Assembly: GCF_000150955.2 (NCBI RefSeq)
Contig: NC_011669.1
Coordinates: 1,144,056-1,179,590, forward strand
Direction of reading: 5' to 3'
Origin: Phaeodactylum tricornutum CCAP 1055/1
Taxonomy: Eukaryota > Bacillariophyta > Bacillariophyceae > Surirellales > Neidiaceae
DNA length: 35,535 nucleotides
The position numbers were made by a program, and so were the translations under genes. Of this stretch, positions 20,401-30,124 are shown one piece after another (the stretch's first letter is position 1; each line of letters begins with the position of its first letter). The notes under the pieces are model-generated. The model worked only from the letters and a program-made list of their open reading frames with translations. It did not search any database and was not told the origin of the DNA.

Positions 20401-21301
20401 GCTGTCGACCACTTGTTTCATTTGCATTTCGCTTATATGCCCGTTGGCTTTTGGCCGAACTCTGTATCATATACTCCAAGTACCTCAAGCCTACGTTCAT
20501 GACCCTTTGGCTTTCGTTGTCGGCTGTCTTATCTTTTTCCCTGTGGCACGATGTATTGGACGATGGAGTCTCTCTGGAGAGAACTCTCTGATGCAGAGGC
20601 TCTTCTCATGGCTGCGGTCTTATAGACGCCCGCCCTCTGCCAAAGCAAGACTTTTGCTTGTCACAGCTATTACATGTTTCGGTCTTGCACCTGTCCTACT
20701 TGGCTTTATCTATCATGCTCTCCTTGTGAAATTGCCTCCTTTCTTTGCTGGAACACAGGAGTGGATCGCACTCTCGCTTTTCTCATCGTATTGGGCAACC
20801 GGATTTGTTTTGTTATTTGCGTGGGCGCGGCTCTGTATTGCTGAAGCATTTACCAAAAAGTTTTGGAAAGGTCTAATGGGAGCTGCTGGCGATGTCGACG
20901 ATAACGAAGGCAATGTCCAGAATAGTTTACGGTGGGCTTGGCAAGGAAAGGAAGGGCGCGTATCTCGGTTTACCAAGTGTTGGAGAAAGGTTGTCTTAAC
21001 CTGGGAATTTGACCAGGTGGATCTGAATACGCTAGTCGACGACGTTGCCACTCCTGTTATCACTGCTCTAGCAAGAGTTGTAGTTCCATACTGCATTTTT
21101 ATGATGCTAATTGTCAGAACTTTTGGACTAGACCAGGTCACTGTTGCTACCTTTGGCCGAATAGCATTGGGGCTTCTGTGCGCCGAGGGAGTTTCACGAA
21201 CTTGGAGGATACAGTTTTCGAATTGGCTTGAAGCCGCCCACCAAATGGCACGAGACGACCGCTACTTGATTGGCGAGATGCTGATGAATTACGATGGATG
21301 A
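17431..21301 (+). CDS. RING-CH E3 ubiquitin ligase, MARCH6/Doa10 (TEB4) type
   Basis: Two exons, 17431-17516 and 17695-21301, flank a 178-bp intron (GTAAGC to GTCAG). Together they encode about 1230 residues. The intron splits the zinc-binding domain: C19 and C22 are in exon 1, while C36, C38, H46, C49, C63 and C66 are in exon 2, giving the C4HC3 RING-CH pattern. The first frame of exon 2 cannot start alone because it would lack the first ligand pair. After the RING come two membrane segments, a very acidic Asp/Glu-rich loop (about residues 240-330), and about ten further hydrophobic segments. This layout matches Doa10/MARCH6, an ER and inner-nuclear-membrane ligase that ubiquitinates misfolded membrane proteins and N-degron substrates in ER-associated degradation. 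The number of membrane spans (family 14) was only estimated by eye. Confidence 0.9.
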
Positions 21302-22293
21302 GACACTTATCAAGTTGCTGAAGCTAAGACCGCCAGATTCTGTGGGGTCAATCGACAAATCGAGTACATTATTGTTTCACGAGGTATTGGACCTTTTCGG
21401 TAGTGATGTAACGCGTTAGAGCATTCGGTTGGTCAACAAGTCTCATGCACACATATTTAACCCCTCTTTTTCCATTATCTGCTCACAGTCAGACTAGGAC
21501 TAACCTTTCGTAAAAATGAGAAAATGACGCATGGATTCTGGTCAGGAGTGCAGCACAGTACAGTTCGTTACATCTAAAAAGCTAGATAAAGGACGACGGA
21601 GGGTAGGGAAAGAGCGGAGAGTTGACCCTGCAATCAATTCGTTTCAATTTTGCGTGGAAGATTTTGCGTGAAGTTACCCAGTTTTGTGTTTTCCTCATAC
21701 CATTTTTTGAGCGACAACGGCCCGGAAGCAACTCACCTGCACTAATTGCGTCCAGAGCTGACCTTATCATGGGATGGGGATTTACTGCGCAACCAAAAAG
21801 TTTTCTTGTCCCAATGCCTATGTTTCTGTCGACGGCTCATTCTGCAATGAGAGTATGGAGGCTCAAAAGAACTTCTTGGGGTTCGCCAAATGGAAAAACG
21901 ACGACAACCACCATTGGCCAATGCAACACAACTGGCGGAAAGAAAATTCCCCGCCCCTCGGCTGCGGTCGCCCTGTGGCACCATTGGTATATAGAATGCC
22001 CGCTTCGGTTGCTTTCAAAAAGGTTGCTTTCGATGTTTGACAAATTTATGAAAATTCGCATTAATGGCGGGCAGAAGCCAGTCAAAGGCTAAATAGGCAC
22101 CACTTACAGTTTGGTAACTATTCAGGACCCAGTTCTGTTAGTTACTTTTACAGTAAAGATAGGAGATCTTGGTTTTGGCCGGATCAGTGATTTTGCGGCC
22201 TTCTTGAGGACGGAATAGTGAATTTCCTCAAAGGAATTCGTTATACTCAATCTGTATCACAGTAAGGAATTGCCAGTGATAATTGATTGAGCT
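21302..22293. other. Intergenic region, no supported gene
   Basis: About 1 kb. Frames at 21622-22092 and 21774-22040 (both plus) overlap in different phases and give products without known features, so neither is called. The region could hold decayed retrotransposon sequence linked to the gag relic beside it, but I saw no LTR pair. Confidence 0.4.
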
Positions 22294-23049
22294 CTAAAAG
22301 TGTTTTTTGAAGTTTGCCATTGTTTTGTCGGCTTCTTCCTTGTAGCGCCATTCGCGAGATGCTAGTTCAAAGAGGCCGGTTTTTTCAATGATCTGGTATC
22401 CAATGCGCGCAATTGCACGTTCGTCGACGACTTCGCCTGAAGCGATAAGAAATTGATGGCCCTTTTCAAATTGCAGAAAGAGTTGCTGGATGGGCATGGG
22501 AGGATACCAACCGGCTTTCATGCGAGCTTCGTTAGCAATGAGATCGGCCAATTGAATTTTTCCGAATGCGTCCCTGAGGTGAGAGAGGATTGCAAGAGGA
22601 GAAACCTTACTGAAACCACGCATGGGATGACTGAGAGATTCAATGTACACGATTGGAACAGCTTCAATGAGTTGGTTGCGGAAGGCTTGGTTGGCGTTGT
22701 GATACAACTCGTAGATTTTTTGACAATTGTCGTTTTGACAATTGGCCTCAAGGATTTGAGGAGCCGTGGCATTGGCAGCATGGTCCGGGTCCATGGGGGG
22801 TTTCATTGGAGGAATGCAGGGAATGTCGTCTGTCACTGCAAGGTATTCGGCTTCAGGAACAACGAGGAAAAGGTGACCATGTTGGCCGTCTCCAAGAACG
22901 GATGCTATTGACTCAGCGTTGTTGTTGATTTCCCACTGCAGCTGATGGAGCGACATGTAGTCAGGTTCGGTCGTTGCAGTAGCAATGGGCGTGAGCTTGC
23001 TATGCGGAAACGACTCGATGAGTTCCTTGGGAGTTGATTTGCTGGTCAT
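22294..23049 (-). mobile_element. Solo gag-like relic of a diatom LTR retrotransposon
   Basis: A 251-codon open frame resembles the gag N-terminal region found in many diatom copia elements: a LHQLQWEINNNAESI block, a GHLFLVVPEAEYLAV block, a RNQLIEAVP segment, a LAILSHLRDAFG segment and the ending YKEEADKTMANFKKHF. These are recalled family patterns and no search was run. No protease, integrase, RT or LTR pair was seen around it. It is a truncated fossil of a third retrotransposon, unlike the gag of the nested element. That the frame is still open leaves room for later host use, which is speculative. Confidence 0.65.
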
Positions 23050-23864
23050 GTTGTTGTTGGTTCAGGGAAACTGATCGGATCTTTTTAAAGTGTTTTATTG
23101 GCCGTACAAGTTAGACTAGAACCTGCAGTGGCAGGAAATGGTAGTGGTAACGAGGTGTCGTAGTTGTTAGGTGATAACGTGGTGAAGTTGACTTTCGTAT
23201 TAGTTCTATTGATGAGCTCTACAAACGCTAGAATGCGAATGATGGAAATGGATGAACATGCAGTAATTCGATTTATGAGTCGATTGAGAATCGCTATGAC
23301 AATTGTACGAATCGGCTGACTCGCTATTGCCTGTTTCGAATAGGGCGATGTCTTGTTTAAAATTTAAACAGATAGATAAGAACGCCCTGCTGACGTTCTC
23401 TATTTATATGTATCTGTGAAATACGCTCGAATACTATCAGGCTTGTCTTTTGTATCACAAAGGATATGGGAAGATTGATCGGGCCCAATACACGTATCAA
23501 CAGTGATACCCTCGAACTTTGAGACAGCTTGAACGAGGGTTGTGTTGCGCTTCACGGTAGCAATGAAGACGACGACAAAAACGATCGAATGTCGTTCTAG
23601 AGTAGCCTTTTACATTATTGTCAATGCATGTAGCTATATCAAAATCAAATTTAAATATTAGTTTTGAAAGTTTATTTATTTGGTCATGTTTACAATTACT
23701 GTTTGTTCGTTTGCACGCTTCTGCGTCTACATGTACGCAATTTGATTCCGCAGAAAGTTTTGCTTCCACTCGATCGAAATCGTCATAATAGACGGAGATC
23801 TTCTGGGAAAGCTATCAACTTACCAAGCAACTGCTGTCAAACTCTTGACTCCGACTAAAGCATC
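23050..23864. other. Intergenic region upstream of the lactonase gene
   Basis: About 800 bp of AT-rich DNA. A 15-bp near-palindrome of GTTTAAA, A, TTTAAAC lies at 23355-23369. Short frames here match nothing. The right part is the likely promoter of the 6-phosphogluconolactonase gene. Confidence 0.5.
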
Positions 23865-24695
23865 ATGGTTTACTCCGCTTCACTTGTCGTCGCCTCGACC
23901 AAGTCAGAGTTGCCTTATCATTTAAATTCTGCCATAATGAAAGTCTGTCAGGAAGCTTTGGTACAACGTGGCACATTCACAATAGCACTGTCAGGTGGAT
24001 CCCTGCCGTCGTTTCTATCGTCGGTAAAAGACGTCTTCGAAGCTGCCGGGAATGATCCGAAGTTTGAGAGTTGGCATATCATTCTAGCGGATGAGCGCTG
24101 CGTACCAAAGTCTCATCCTGACAGCAACATGGGCGCACTTGAAAACGACTTTCTCAACCAAGTTTCTGTTCCGTCAGATCAAGTACATGCCATAAATACG
24201 AGAAAGTTGGAAGAATCTACTGATGCCGTTGCATCAGATTATCAAGAACAGATTGAAGAAGTTCTATCAATATCGGGTGGACAGCTGGATCTGGCGGTTC
24301 TAGGATTCGGTCCCGACGGTCACACTTGTTCATTGTTTCCAAATCATGTATTGCTCACCGAGCAGAACAAAATGGTTGCCGCAATCGAAGACTCTCCGAA
24401 GCCACCCCCTCACCGAATCACCTTGACATTGCCAGTTTTGAATAAGCACACTAGACACGTCATTTTCTGCGGGGCAGGACGTTCGAAGAGTGCTGTTGTG
24501 CGGGATGTATTTAGCGACATTTCTCCGGCTGATGCAAGCTACTCCGTCCAACACGGAAATCTTTACAAAGTAACATTATCATCTCCAGCGCCATATCCAT
24601 GCGCAATGGTTCGTCCTGATTCCGAACAAACGGAAAATAGTTTGATGTGGATTGTAGACGCGGATGCCATGGAATCAGCCACAGAGCAGAAATAA
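23865..24695 (+). CDS. 6-phosphogluconolactonase
   Basis: The 276-residue product is a full-length PGL of the NagB/glucosamine-6-phosphate isomerase-like fold. Motifs: ALSGGSLP (41-48), ILADERCVP (73-81) with HPDSN (84-88), LAVLGFGPDGHTCSLFP (143-159), PPHRITLTLPVLN (181-193). It hydrolyses 6-phosphoglucono-delta-lactone to 6-phosphogluconate in the oxidative pentose phosphate pathway. No signal or plastid leader precedes the conserved part, which suggests a cytosolic enzyme. The first Met (23865) lies 20 or so residues before the domain, as is usual. Single exon. It converges tail to tail with the ankyrin gene, leaving about 136 bp between their ends. Confidence 0.95.
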   Translation: MVYSASLVVASTKSELPYHLNSAIMKVCQEALVQRGTFTIALSGGSLPSFLSSVKDVFEAAGNDPKFESWHIILADERCVPKSHPDSNMGALENDFLNQVSVPSDQVHAINTRKLEESTDAVASDYQEQIEEVLSISGGQLDLAVLGFGPDGHTCSLFPNHVLLTEQNKMVAAIEDSPKPPPHRITLTLPVLNKHTRHVIFCGAGRSKSAVVRDVFSDISPADASYSVQHGNLYKVTLSSPAPYPCAMVRPDSEQTENSLMWIVDADAMESATEQK

Positions 24696-24831
24696 TCATT
24701 TTTTTACTTTGTACAAGAGAAAACTCTGGTTTGAAACGGTTTCGTCGCTTATTATATACAACTTTTCCTATCTAAATTAATCATCTGCTGTTGTCTAAAT
24801 TCAGAAACCTCTTCTAACACTGCTTTCCTAT

Positions 24832-25992
24832 TCAGCTTCCTTCCGCTGCTGCTTTCAGGAGAAGCATCGCTGCTTCAGTTTTCCCATTGGCTTGCGCTGC
24901 CGAGAGAGCGGTTTGGCCTTGGTGATCCTTGACTTTAATATCAATTGCACTAAGGCCTGTTAAATACTTGAGCACATCCATTTGACCTGAACGACTAGCG
25001 AATTGCAGCGCTGTCATGCCCTGTCGATTCGGAACATTGGGATTCAGTCCTAAACGTTCGATTAAGAACTTAACCATCCTTAATTCATTTCGGCGAGCGG
25101 AATTGTGTAGCATGGCCGTTACGTCAGAATCGATTTTGGCACCACCAGAAATCAGTTCTGAGGCTACGCTCTCCAGAAGTGACGACTGTCCATCCGAATT
25201 GTAGCATTCTCGCAATCCACGAAGAATTTGAACAAGTGGAGGATCGAATGAATCCTCGAGATCTGTTCGTGCGTAATTGGGATCGGCTTTTTCGTGCAGT
25301 AACGACTTTATGATTCTCAGAATAGCTTCATCCTCACTTCTAGTACCATTTGAGCCGGCTGTTTCAGTCACTGCAAACGAAAGAGGCGTCTGATGTTTGT
25401 ATTCCAATGTTACAATGCCTTCTTGTTTTGATGCCAGCAACGCTTTCACTTGCGCAACATCTCTGTTTCCTATCGCAAGAAATATCTCTGGAGCCTTCGG
25501 TTGTAGCTTTGCAACCAATTGGCTTACGGGCTGGTGCTCAATGAGGTAGTCGACAGGAAGCTTTCCAAAGTGATCTGTCTGACTTGGATCAGCACCAAAA
25601 TCGAGCAGCAACTCTACAGTTTCTTCCATTTTTTTTCCAGCAGCTTTTCGAGACTGCAAAACCATGTGCAAAGGCGTTCCTCCCGTCAAATTATTTTGTG
25701 AATGTACGTTTGCACCAGATTCAAGAAGGGCCTGAACAGCACTCACTTCGGAATTCCGAAGAACAGTCGCGCCAGTCAGTAAAATACCTAGGAGGAGACC
25801 AATCCCTTCAAATTTCGTCGCTGGTCTATGTCACGTACCGTTCCCCCAAAGTGCTGCTACATGAAGGGCGGTTTGACCCACACCATTGGCGTGGGAAGCG
25901 CTGACGCCGGATCTGACCATCTCCTTAATCCGGTCTGGTTGATTCTTCTGTGCCGCAGAAAGCAATAGGTCCCATTCTGGTGGTGCATCCAT
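24832..25992 (-). CDS. Ankyrin-repeat protein
   Basis: Two exons, 25992-25839 and 25787-24832, separated by a 51-bp GT-AG intron, encode 369 residues. Exon 1 holds the first repeat (LLSAAQKNQPDRIKEMV, then GQTALHVAALWGN) and the join restores the phase into exon 2 (ILLTGATVLRNSEVSAVQALL). Further repeats: TPLHMVLQSRK, LPVDYLIEHQP, TPLSFAVTE, TALQFASRSGQ and TALSAAQANGK. No other domain is visible, so the partner is unknown; ankyrin stacks are protein-binding scaffolds. The Met at 25992 (MDAPPEWDLLL) starts right before the first repeat; an in-frame Met at 26037 would add 15 residues. It is divergent from the Lhc gene, sharing a 470-bp upstream region. Confidence 0.88.
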
Positions 25993-26162
25993 ACTGCGAT
26001 GACAATTGAATTGTGAGCAGTGCCTTTGTCGTGCCAACTGATAGTGAGTGTGCCTTTTCTTGAGTATTTATTATTGACTGTGAATGGGCTACCGAAATCT
26101 AATGTAAATAGCTATCGTCCTATCCTTGGAGCACGGGTGCATGGTGCTGCATGGGGAAGGGG

Positions 26163-26444
26163 ACGTCAACGGTCCCTTTTTGACCGTGCAGCCAAGTTTC
26201 CGGTGCCAATATGACAAAGTAACTGTAAATTCAGATTTCAAAACTTCCCTCATCCCTATTGACTTTTGATATTGGTCTTTTAGTTCCCAAAACAGACCCG
26301 GAAGTTGATCTCAAATCTTTTCCTAGGATGCGCACGTCACACCGTCGGTACAAAATTGAACGGGGATGCTGGCAGGGCAAGCTACAGCCATCCTTTGGAT
26401 CAACGTGAACTGCAGTAACAGCTGCACTGGCACATATCACGTCA
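26163..26444. promoter_or_regulatory. Three ACGTCA (TGACGT) sites upstream of the Lhc gene
   Basis: The hexamer ACGTCA occurs at 26163-26168, 26334-26339 and 26439-26444, all in the same orientation, within 303 bp before the Lhc start. TGACGT is the core bound by aureochrome and other bZIP factors and also the CO2/cAMP-responsive element described in Phaeodactylum. By chance about 0.15 copies would be expected on both strands. A light or CO2 role here is inference. Confidence 0.45.
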
Positions 26445-26464
26445 CTTTGGTATCCTTTTTGACC

Positions 26465-27046
26465 ATGAAGATCGCTAGTCTTTTCGCTATCGTCGGCTCT
26501 GCCGCTGCCTTTGCACCGGCTTCCCAAATTCATCGTGGATCTTCGTCTCTTTCCGCCTGGAAGGACGAAACCGTCGTCGGAATAACCGCCCCTGTTGGGT
26601 TTTTTGATCCCCTCGGTCTGTCCAAAGACAAGAATGATGAAACAATGGGTTACTACCGTGAATCCGAATTGAAGCATGGTCGCGTTGCTATGGCTGCTTG
26701 TTTGGGATGGTTCATCACTGCTGGAGGTACCCATCCCGCCTTTAACAGTGAGCTTTCCAGTGATCCTCTTGAGGCTGCCCGGCAGCTTCCGTTCGTCGCT
26801 TGGTTGCAGTTCATCCTTGGCTGCGGTGCCGTAGAGTGGCTAACGGAACAGATTAAGAAGCGTCCCGGGTACGTCCCTGGTGATGTTCTCGGAGCATCGT
26901 ACTGGGCTGACAACAGCGACGAAGGATGGGTGGACTACCAAAACAAGGAGCTGAACAACGGACGACTTGCTATGCTTGCCATCGCAGGAATCTACGCCCA
27001 GGACATTCTCTTCAACAACTACGGTGACATGCTTTTTAAGCGCTAG
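26465..27046 (+). CDS. Fucoxanthin-chlorophyll a/c light-harvesting protein
   Basis: The 193-residue product starts with a signal peptide and ASAF-like junction (SAAAFAPA, Phe16), the bipartite address for the four-membrane diatom plastid. The mature part is a typical Lhc: helix 1 with ESELKHGRVAM (68-76; Glu and His bind chlorophyll and the Glu-Arg pair locks helices), a middle helix (about 108-128) and helix 3 with ELNNGRLAM (162-170). FFDPLGL before helix 1 is a family marker. It binds chlorophyll a/c and fucoxanthin in the thylakoid antenna. The Met at 26465 is chosen because the signal peptide begins there; the frame is open further upstream without meaning. I cannot place it firmly among Lhcf, Lhcr or Lhcx. 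Upstream lie three TGACGT-type sites. Confidence 0.95.
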   Translation: MKIASLFAIVGSAAAFAPASQIHRGSSSLSAWKDETVVGITAPVGFFDPLGLSKDKNDETMGYYRESELKHGRVAMAACLGWFITAGGTHPAFNSELSSDPLEAARQLPFVAWLQFILGCGAVEWLTEQIKKRPGYVPGDVLGASYWADNSDEGWVDYQNKELNNGRLAMLAIAGIYAQDILFNNYGDMLFKR

Positions 27047-27129
27047 ATAGTACAAGATCCTCATTTTGGTCCTTAATTTGACTTGCAGAGATATATTGAT
27101 CGCTCTTTATTGTATCTCGTCAACTACAT

Positions 27130-27900
27130 CTACGATCGACAATGGAAAGAAACGATTCCACTCGTAGCATCCTTCAACCCACTTTCAAATCTGTCAACTT
27201 GGTTTGTTTCGCATGTAAGTGTCACAGTCAAACTCCCATCTGCGCCATACGCTTCTTCAATGACAGCACCACCGACCTTGCCAATCGTATCGTATATAAC
27301 CCCGACGTAGGAAGCATCCACTGTAAGGGTCACGGAGGATCTTGGGAGACATATAATGACTGGAGCATCCTTTAAAACAAGCCGAGCTGCACCGCCGTAT
27401 GCTCGGATCAGGCCACCAGTCCCCAACTTTATACCTCCAAAGTATCGTACAACGACACAGAGCGTATCCGACAAAGCCTCGGCCCGAATCGCCGCAATAA
27501 TCGGAGCCCCGGCCGTTCCGGACGGTTCGCCATCATCAGAGGATCGCTCGTTCACAGGATCGGCACCACCCTGGTAGCCTATACACCAGTGCCGTGCCTT
27601 GGGATGTTTGTTTTTTATATCTTGGAGTACTCGTTGAGCGTCTGGCCACGAGTCCACGTGGGTTGCGTACCCAATGAATCTACTTTTCTTGACTTCCATT
27701 TCAGCTTCGTGAAGTCCCGGCGCTATAATCCTTTGGCTCTTAGTAGCGCACATACGAGCAGTTGTTCCTTGAACATAGGATTTTAAAACACGGAATTCCA
27801 AGGGCTTCAGGATAAATGACGATGTCATGTGAGGTACAGTGGTCGCCATCAGCAGCACAAAAAGCCAAGTTGTAAGCCGGTTGATCGGTGGCACTCTCAT
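27130..27900 (-). CDS. YigZ/IMPACT (UPF0029) family protein
   Basis: The 256-residue product has a hydrophobic N-terminus (about 11-24) followed by TSSF, a weak ASAF-like plastid junction. Then come the family hallmarks: MEVKKSRFIGYA (68-79), the DDGEPSGTAG motif (122-131), VVRYFGGIKLGTGG (150-163) and LIRAYGGAA. A smaller C-terminal domain (about 185-252) follows, as in bacterial YigZ. The bacterial proteins and the IMPACT domain of eukaryotes are linked to translation control; the reaction is not firmly known. A secretory or plastid location is an inference from the leader. Its end is 83 bp from the end of the Lhc gene, facing it. Confidence 0.9.
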   Translation of the reverse strand: MRVPPINRLTTWLFVLLMATTVPHMTSSFILKPLEFRVLKSYVQGTTARMCATKSQRIIAPGLHEAEMEVKKSRFIGYATHVDSWPDAQRVLQDIKNKHPKARHWCIGYQGGADPVNERSSDDGEPSGTAGAPIIAAIRAEALSDTLCVVVRYFGGIKLGTGGLIRAYGGAARLVLKDAPVIICLPRSSVTLTVDASYVGVIYDTIGKVGGAVIEEAYGADGSLTVTLTCETNQVDRFESGLKDATSGIVSFHCRS

Positions 27901-28405
27901 TCTTTCGCAAAATCACAAAAAATCCTCAGTCACCTGTCAATAAATCGTGGACAGCAGAGACATTTGGGCCAAGCTTGTTTTAGTTAGTAGTGGCCAGCGT
28001 CACACTAGTGCAACATCCTGTAAGCTCAAAAGCTCTGCATATAAGTATTCACCATCGTCCTTTGCTGTTGGCGTGAGCTTGTTTGGTGTTTCTTTTGACG
28101 TGGATGGACGTTTGCACGACGAACTCATGTAGAACCCTGTGATTGTTTCAGTCCATTACCTAGGGTCGCTACTCAGCTGGACACAGACACACTGTCACTG
28201 TTAGTCGTCGCCGTCGAAGAATGGTACTGTAAATGCGCGTGCGTACCACTCAACAATCCAATAAGAGAAGTCGTAGTCAGTCAGTTTTCTTGCTTCCCAG
28301 GAATGAGAAACATTTCTTTTCAACCCCTTCAGGAATATTCACTGTCGAAAGCAACCAACCGGTCCTACGCTGCTGCGATTGAGACTTGAAGGAAAGTAAA
28401 TTAGT
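27901..28405. other. Divergent intergenic region
   Basis: About 500 bp separates the starts of the IMPACT-family gene (minus) and the epimerase gene (plus), and probably serves both as promoter. A TTTGACGTGG site lies near 28094-28103. No gene was seen. Confidence 0.5.
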
Positions 28406-29593
28406 ATGCATAGCAGTTTTCGTACTATGCTGCTTGTTTTCTGTTCCCGTTCAATTGCAAGCGCTTTTCAAGGAGCACCTCGATACACTCGACGAACTTC
28501 CAAGCTGCCGGCATCGTTCCTAGACGACTTGCAGAAAACGTTTTTCTCTGGAATGACAGCAGAAAACCCTTCATCCTCTTCCAAATACTTTACCGTTGGT
28601 ATCACCGGCGCTGGGGGCTTGGTTGGTACAGCGTTACAGGATGAGCTCAGCAAACGAGAAAGTATAAACGGAAAGCCGATCCGCATTGTTCGCTTGACAA
28701 GAGGGAGCGCGCCCGAGTCGAAGGATTTGGGAGCCGACCAAACGAGTCTGTCACTCACATGGAATCCGGATGGAGCCTCTCCGGAAGAGGTTATTGATCC
28801 TGCTGCTATAGCGGAGATGGACTCCATTGTGCACCTTGCAGGCGAAAACGTAGCCACAGGTTCTGGGCCGCTTGGGTTCCTGGGTATTCAGGCCTGGAGC
28901 GAGGAGAAGAAGATTGCAATTATGCAGTCTAGACTAGTTCCCACAAGAGCCTTAGCCCAAGCTGTGGCATCAACGTCCAAACCCCAGTTGTTCTTGGTTG
29001 CATCCGGAATCGGAGTCTATGGAGACAATTTCATTGGAGACGAACGCGAGGCGGTTGACGAAACCGCCGATATTAGTGGCTCAAACGGCTTTTTGGCCGA
29101 TGTTTCTCGTCAGTGGGAGGCTGCAAGCGAAAACGCGAAGGTGGGAAAAAACCGTGTTGTGAATATGCGGTTTGGAGTTGTTCTATCCAAAAAGGGAGGA
29201 GCGCTTGGGAAGCTTTTTCCTGTTTTCTATCTTGGTGGCGGTGGCAATGTCGGCTCTGGTAAGCAGAACTTTAGCTACATATCTGCCCGAGATTTGGCAC
29301 GTGCTATCGTGTTTACGTTGGAGACGCCCTCTTTGCAAGGCCCCGTCAATTTTTCTGCACCAAATCCTTGCACGAATTCCGAGTTCACCAAAGCACTCGG
29401 AAAAGCGATGGGCCGCCCAACTATTTTGCCTTTTCCGGCTTTTGCAGTTTCACTATTGTTTGGAGAAATGGGAGAAGAAATGCTTCTCGGTGGAGTCAAG
29501 GCCCTTCCTGGAAAATTGTCTCAGAGTGGTTTTGAGTTTCAACACCCAACAATTGCAGACGCTTTGAAAAGCGCGCTAGAAGAAGATATCTAG
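28406..29593 (+). CDS. TIGR01777 / SDR39U1-type epimerase, plastid-targeted
   Basis: The 395-residue product begins with a signal peptide and the junction IASAFQGAP (Phe21), a clear diatom plastid address. The extended SDR domain starts at about residue 62 with GITGAGGLVG (65-74, NAD(P)-binding), then VHLAGENVA, a LVASGIGVYG segment with the active Tyr, ADVSRQWEAAS and RFGVVLSKKGGALGKL. The C-terminal DUF1731 part (about 340-393) is complete: PTILPFPAFAVSLLFGEMGEEMLLGG. Cyanobacterial and plant plastid relatives (called SulA or GC1) affect plastid division, whereas the substrate of the family is unknown. Location and evolutionary link to plastid division are inference. Single exon. Confidence 0.93.
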   Translation: MHSSFRTMLLVFCSRSIASAFQGAPRYTRRTSKLPASFLDDLQKTFFSGMTAENPSSSSKYFTVGITGAGGLVGTALQDELSKRESINGKPIRIVRLTRGSAPESKDLGADQTSLSLTWNPDGASPEEVIDPAAIAEMDSIVHLAGENVATGSGPLGFLGIQAWSEEKKIAIMQSRLVPTRALAQAVASTSKPQLFLVASGIGVYGDNFIGDEREAVDETADISGSNGFLADVSRQWEAASENAKVGKNRVVNMRFGVVLSKKGGALGKLFPVFYLGGGGNVGSGKQNFSYISARDLARAIVFTLETPSLQGPVNFSAPNPCTNSEFTKALGKAMGRPTILPFPAFAVSLLFGEMGEEMLLGGVKALPGKLSQSGFEFQHPTIADALKSALEEDI

Positions 29594-30124
29594 TAGATAT
29601 AGGTACGATTGCGTCGAACATCTACAGTCAAACACATTTGTGTGTAATCCCATGATTTAGTGTGAATGTACAAGGCTTGTTTGTTAATCTTGCAGCTGTG
29701 GAAAATTGGTTGGAAATGCCTTACTGTTATTGCGAAATCTGTTTTCCATCAAATACTTAGATTTATCACATTTCATGCGTCATCAAGTGTCCACCCCCTT
29801 CCGCGGGCTTTTTTCACATCTGGGGGTCATTTTCATCTGCAAATCTTACCATCGTCAGTGTCTTTCTAGTACTAGAAAAGCTATTTTGGACCTCAAAAAC
29901 GAGAATGATACGACAGCGACAGCAATATCGAAGTCTTTCAGCTGCGCATCACATACGAAGCAGTCATTCAACCGGAATCGGGACATACGCGACGACGCCT
30001 TGCTTTGTCCTTTTAGCTCGTGGCTCGTTTCTGAAAGTGTCGAACTTATTGAGAACGTGAGACTATTCAGAGAAGCAGCAAGTCCTCTCATTGAAGAAAC
30101 GCTTGGAGACGCCCCGAAGAAAGG
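29594..30124. other. Intergenic region upstream of the capping-protein gene
   Basis: About 530 bp. A 140-codon frame (29706-30128, plus) ends by overlapping the capping-protein start codon (ATGA). Its product has no known feature; the last 45 residues look acidic and helical. It is more likely chance or an upstream frame than a gene. Confidence 0.4.

Noticed and set aside
21622-22092. A 156-codon plus-strand frame.
   Set aside because: The product has no motif and a second frame overlaps it in another phase; not supported as a gene.
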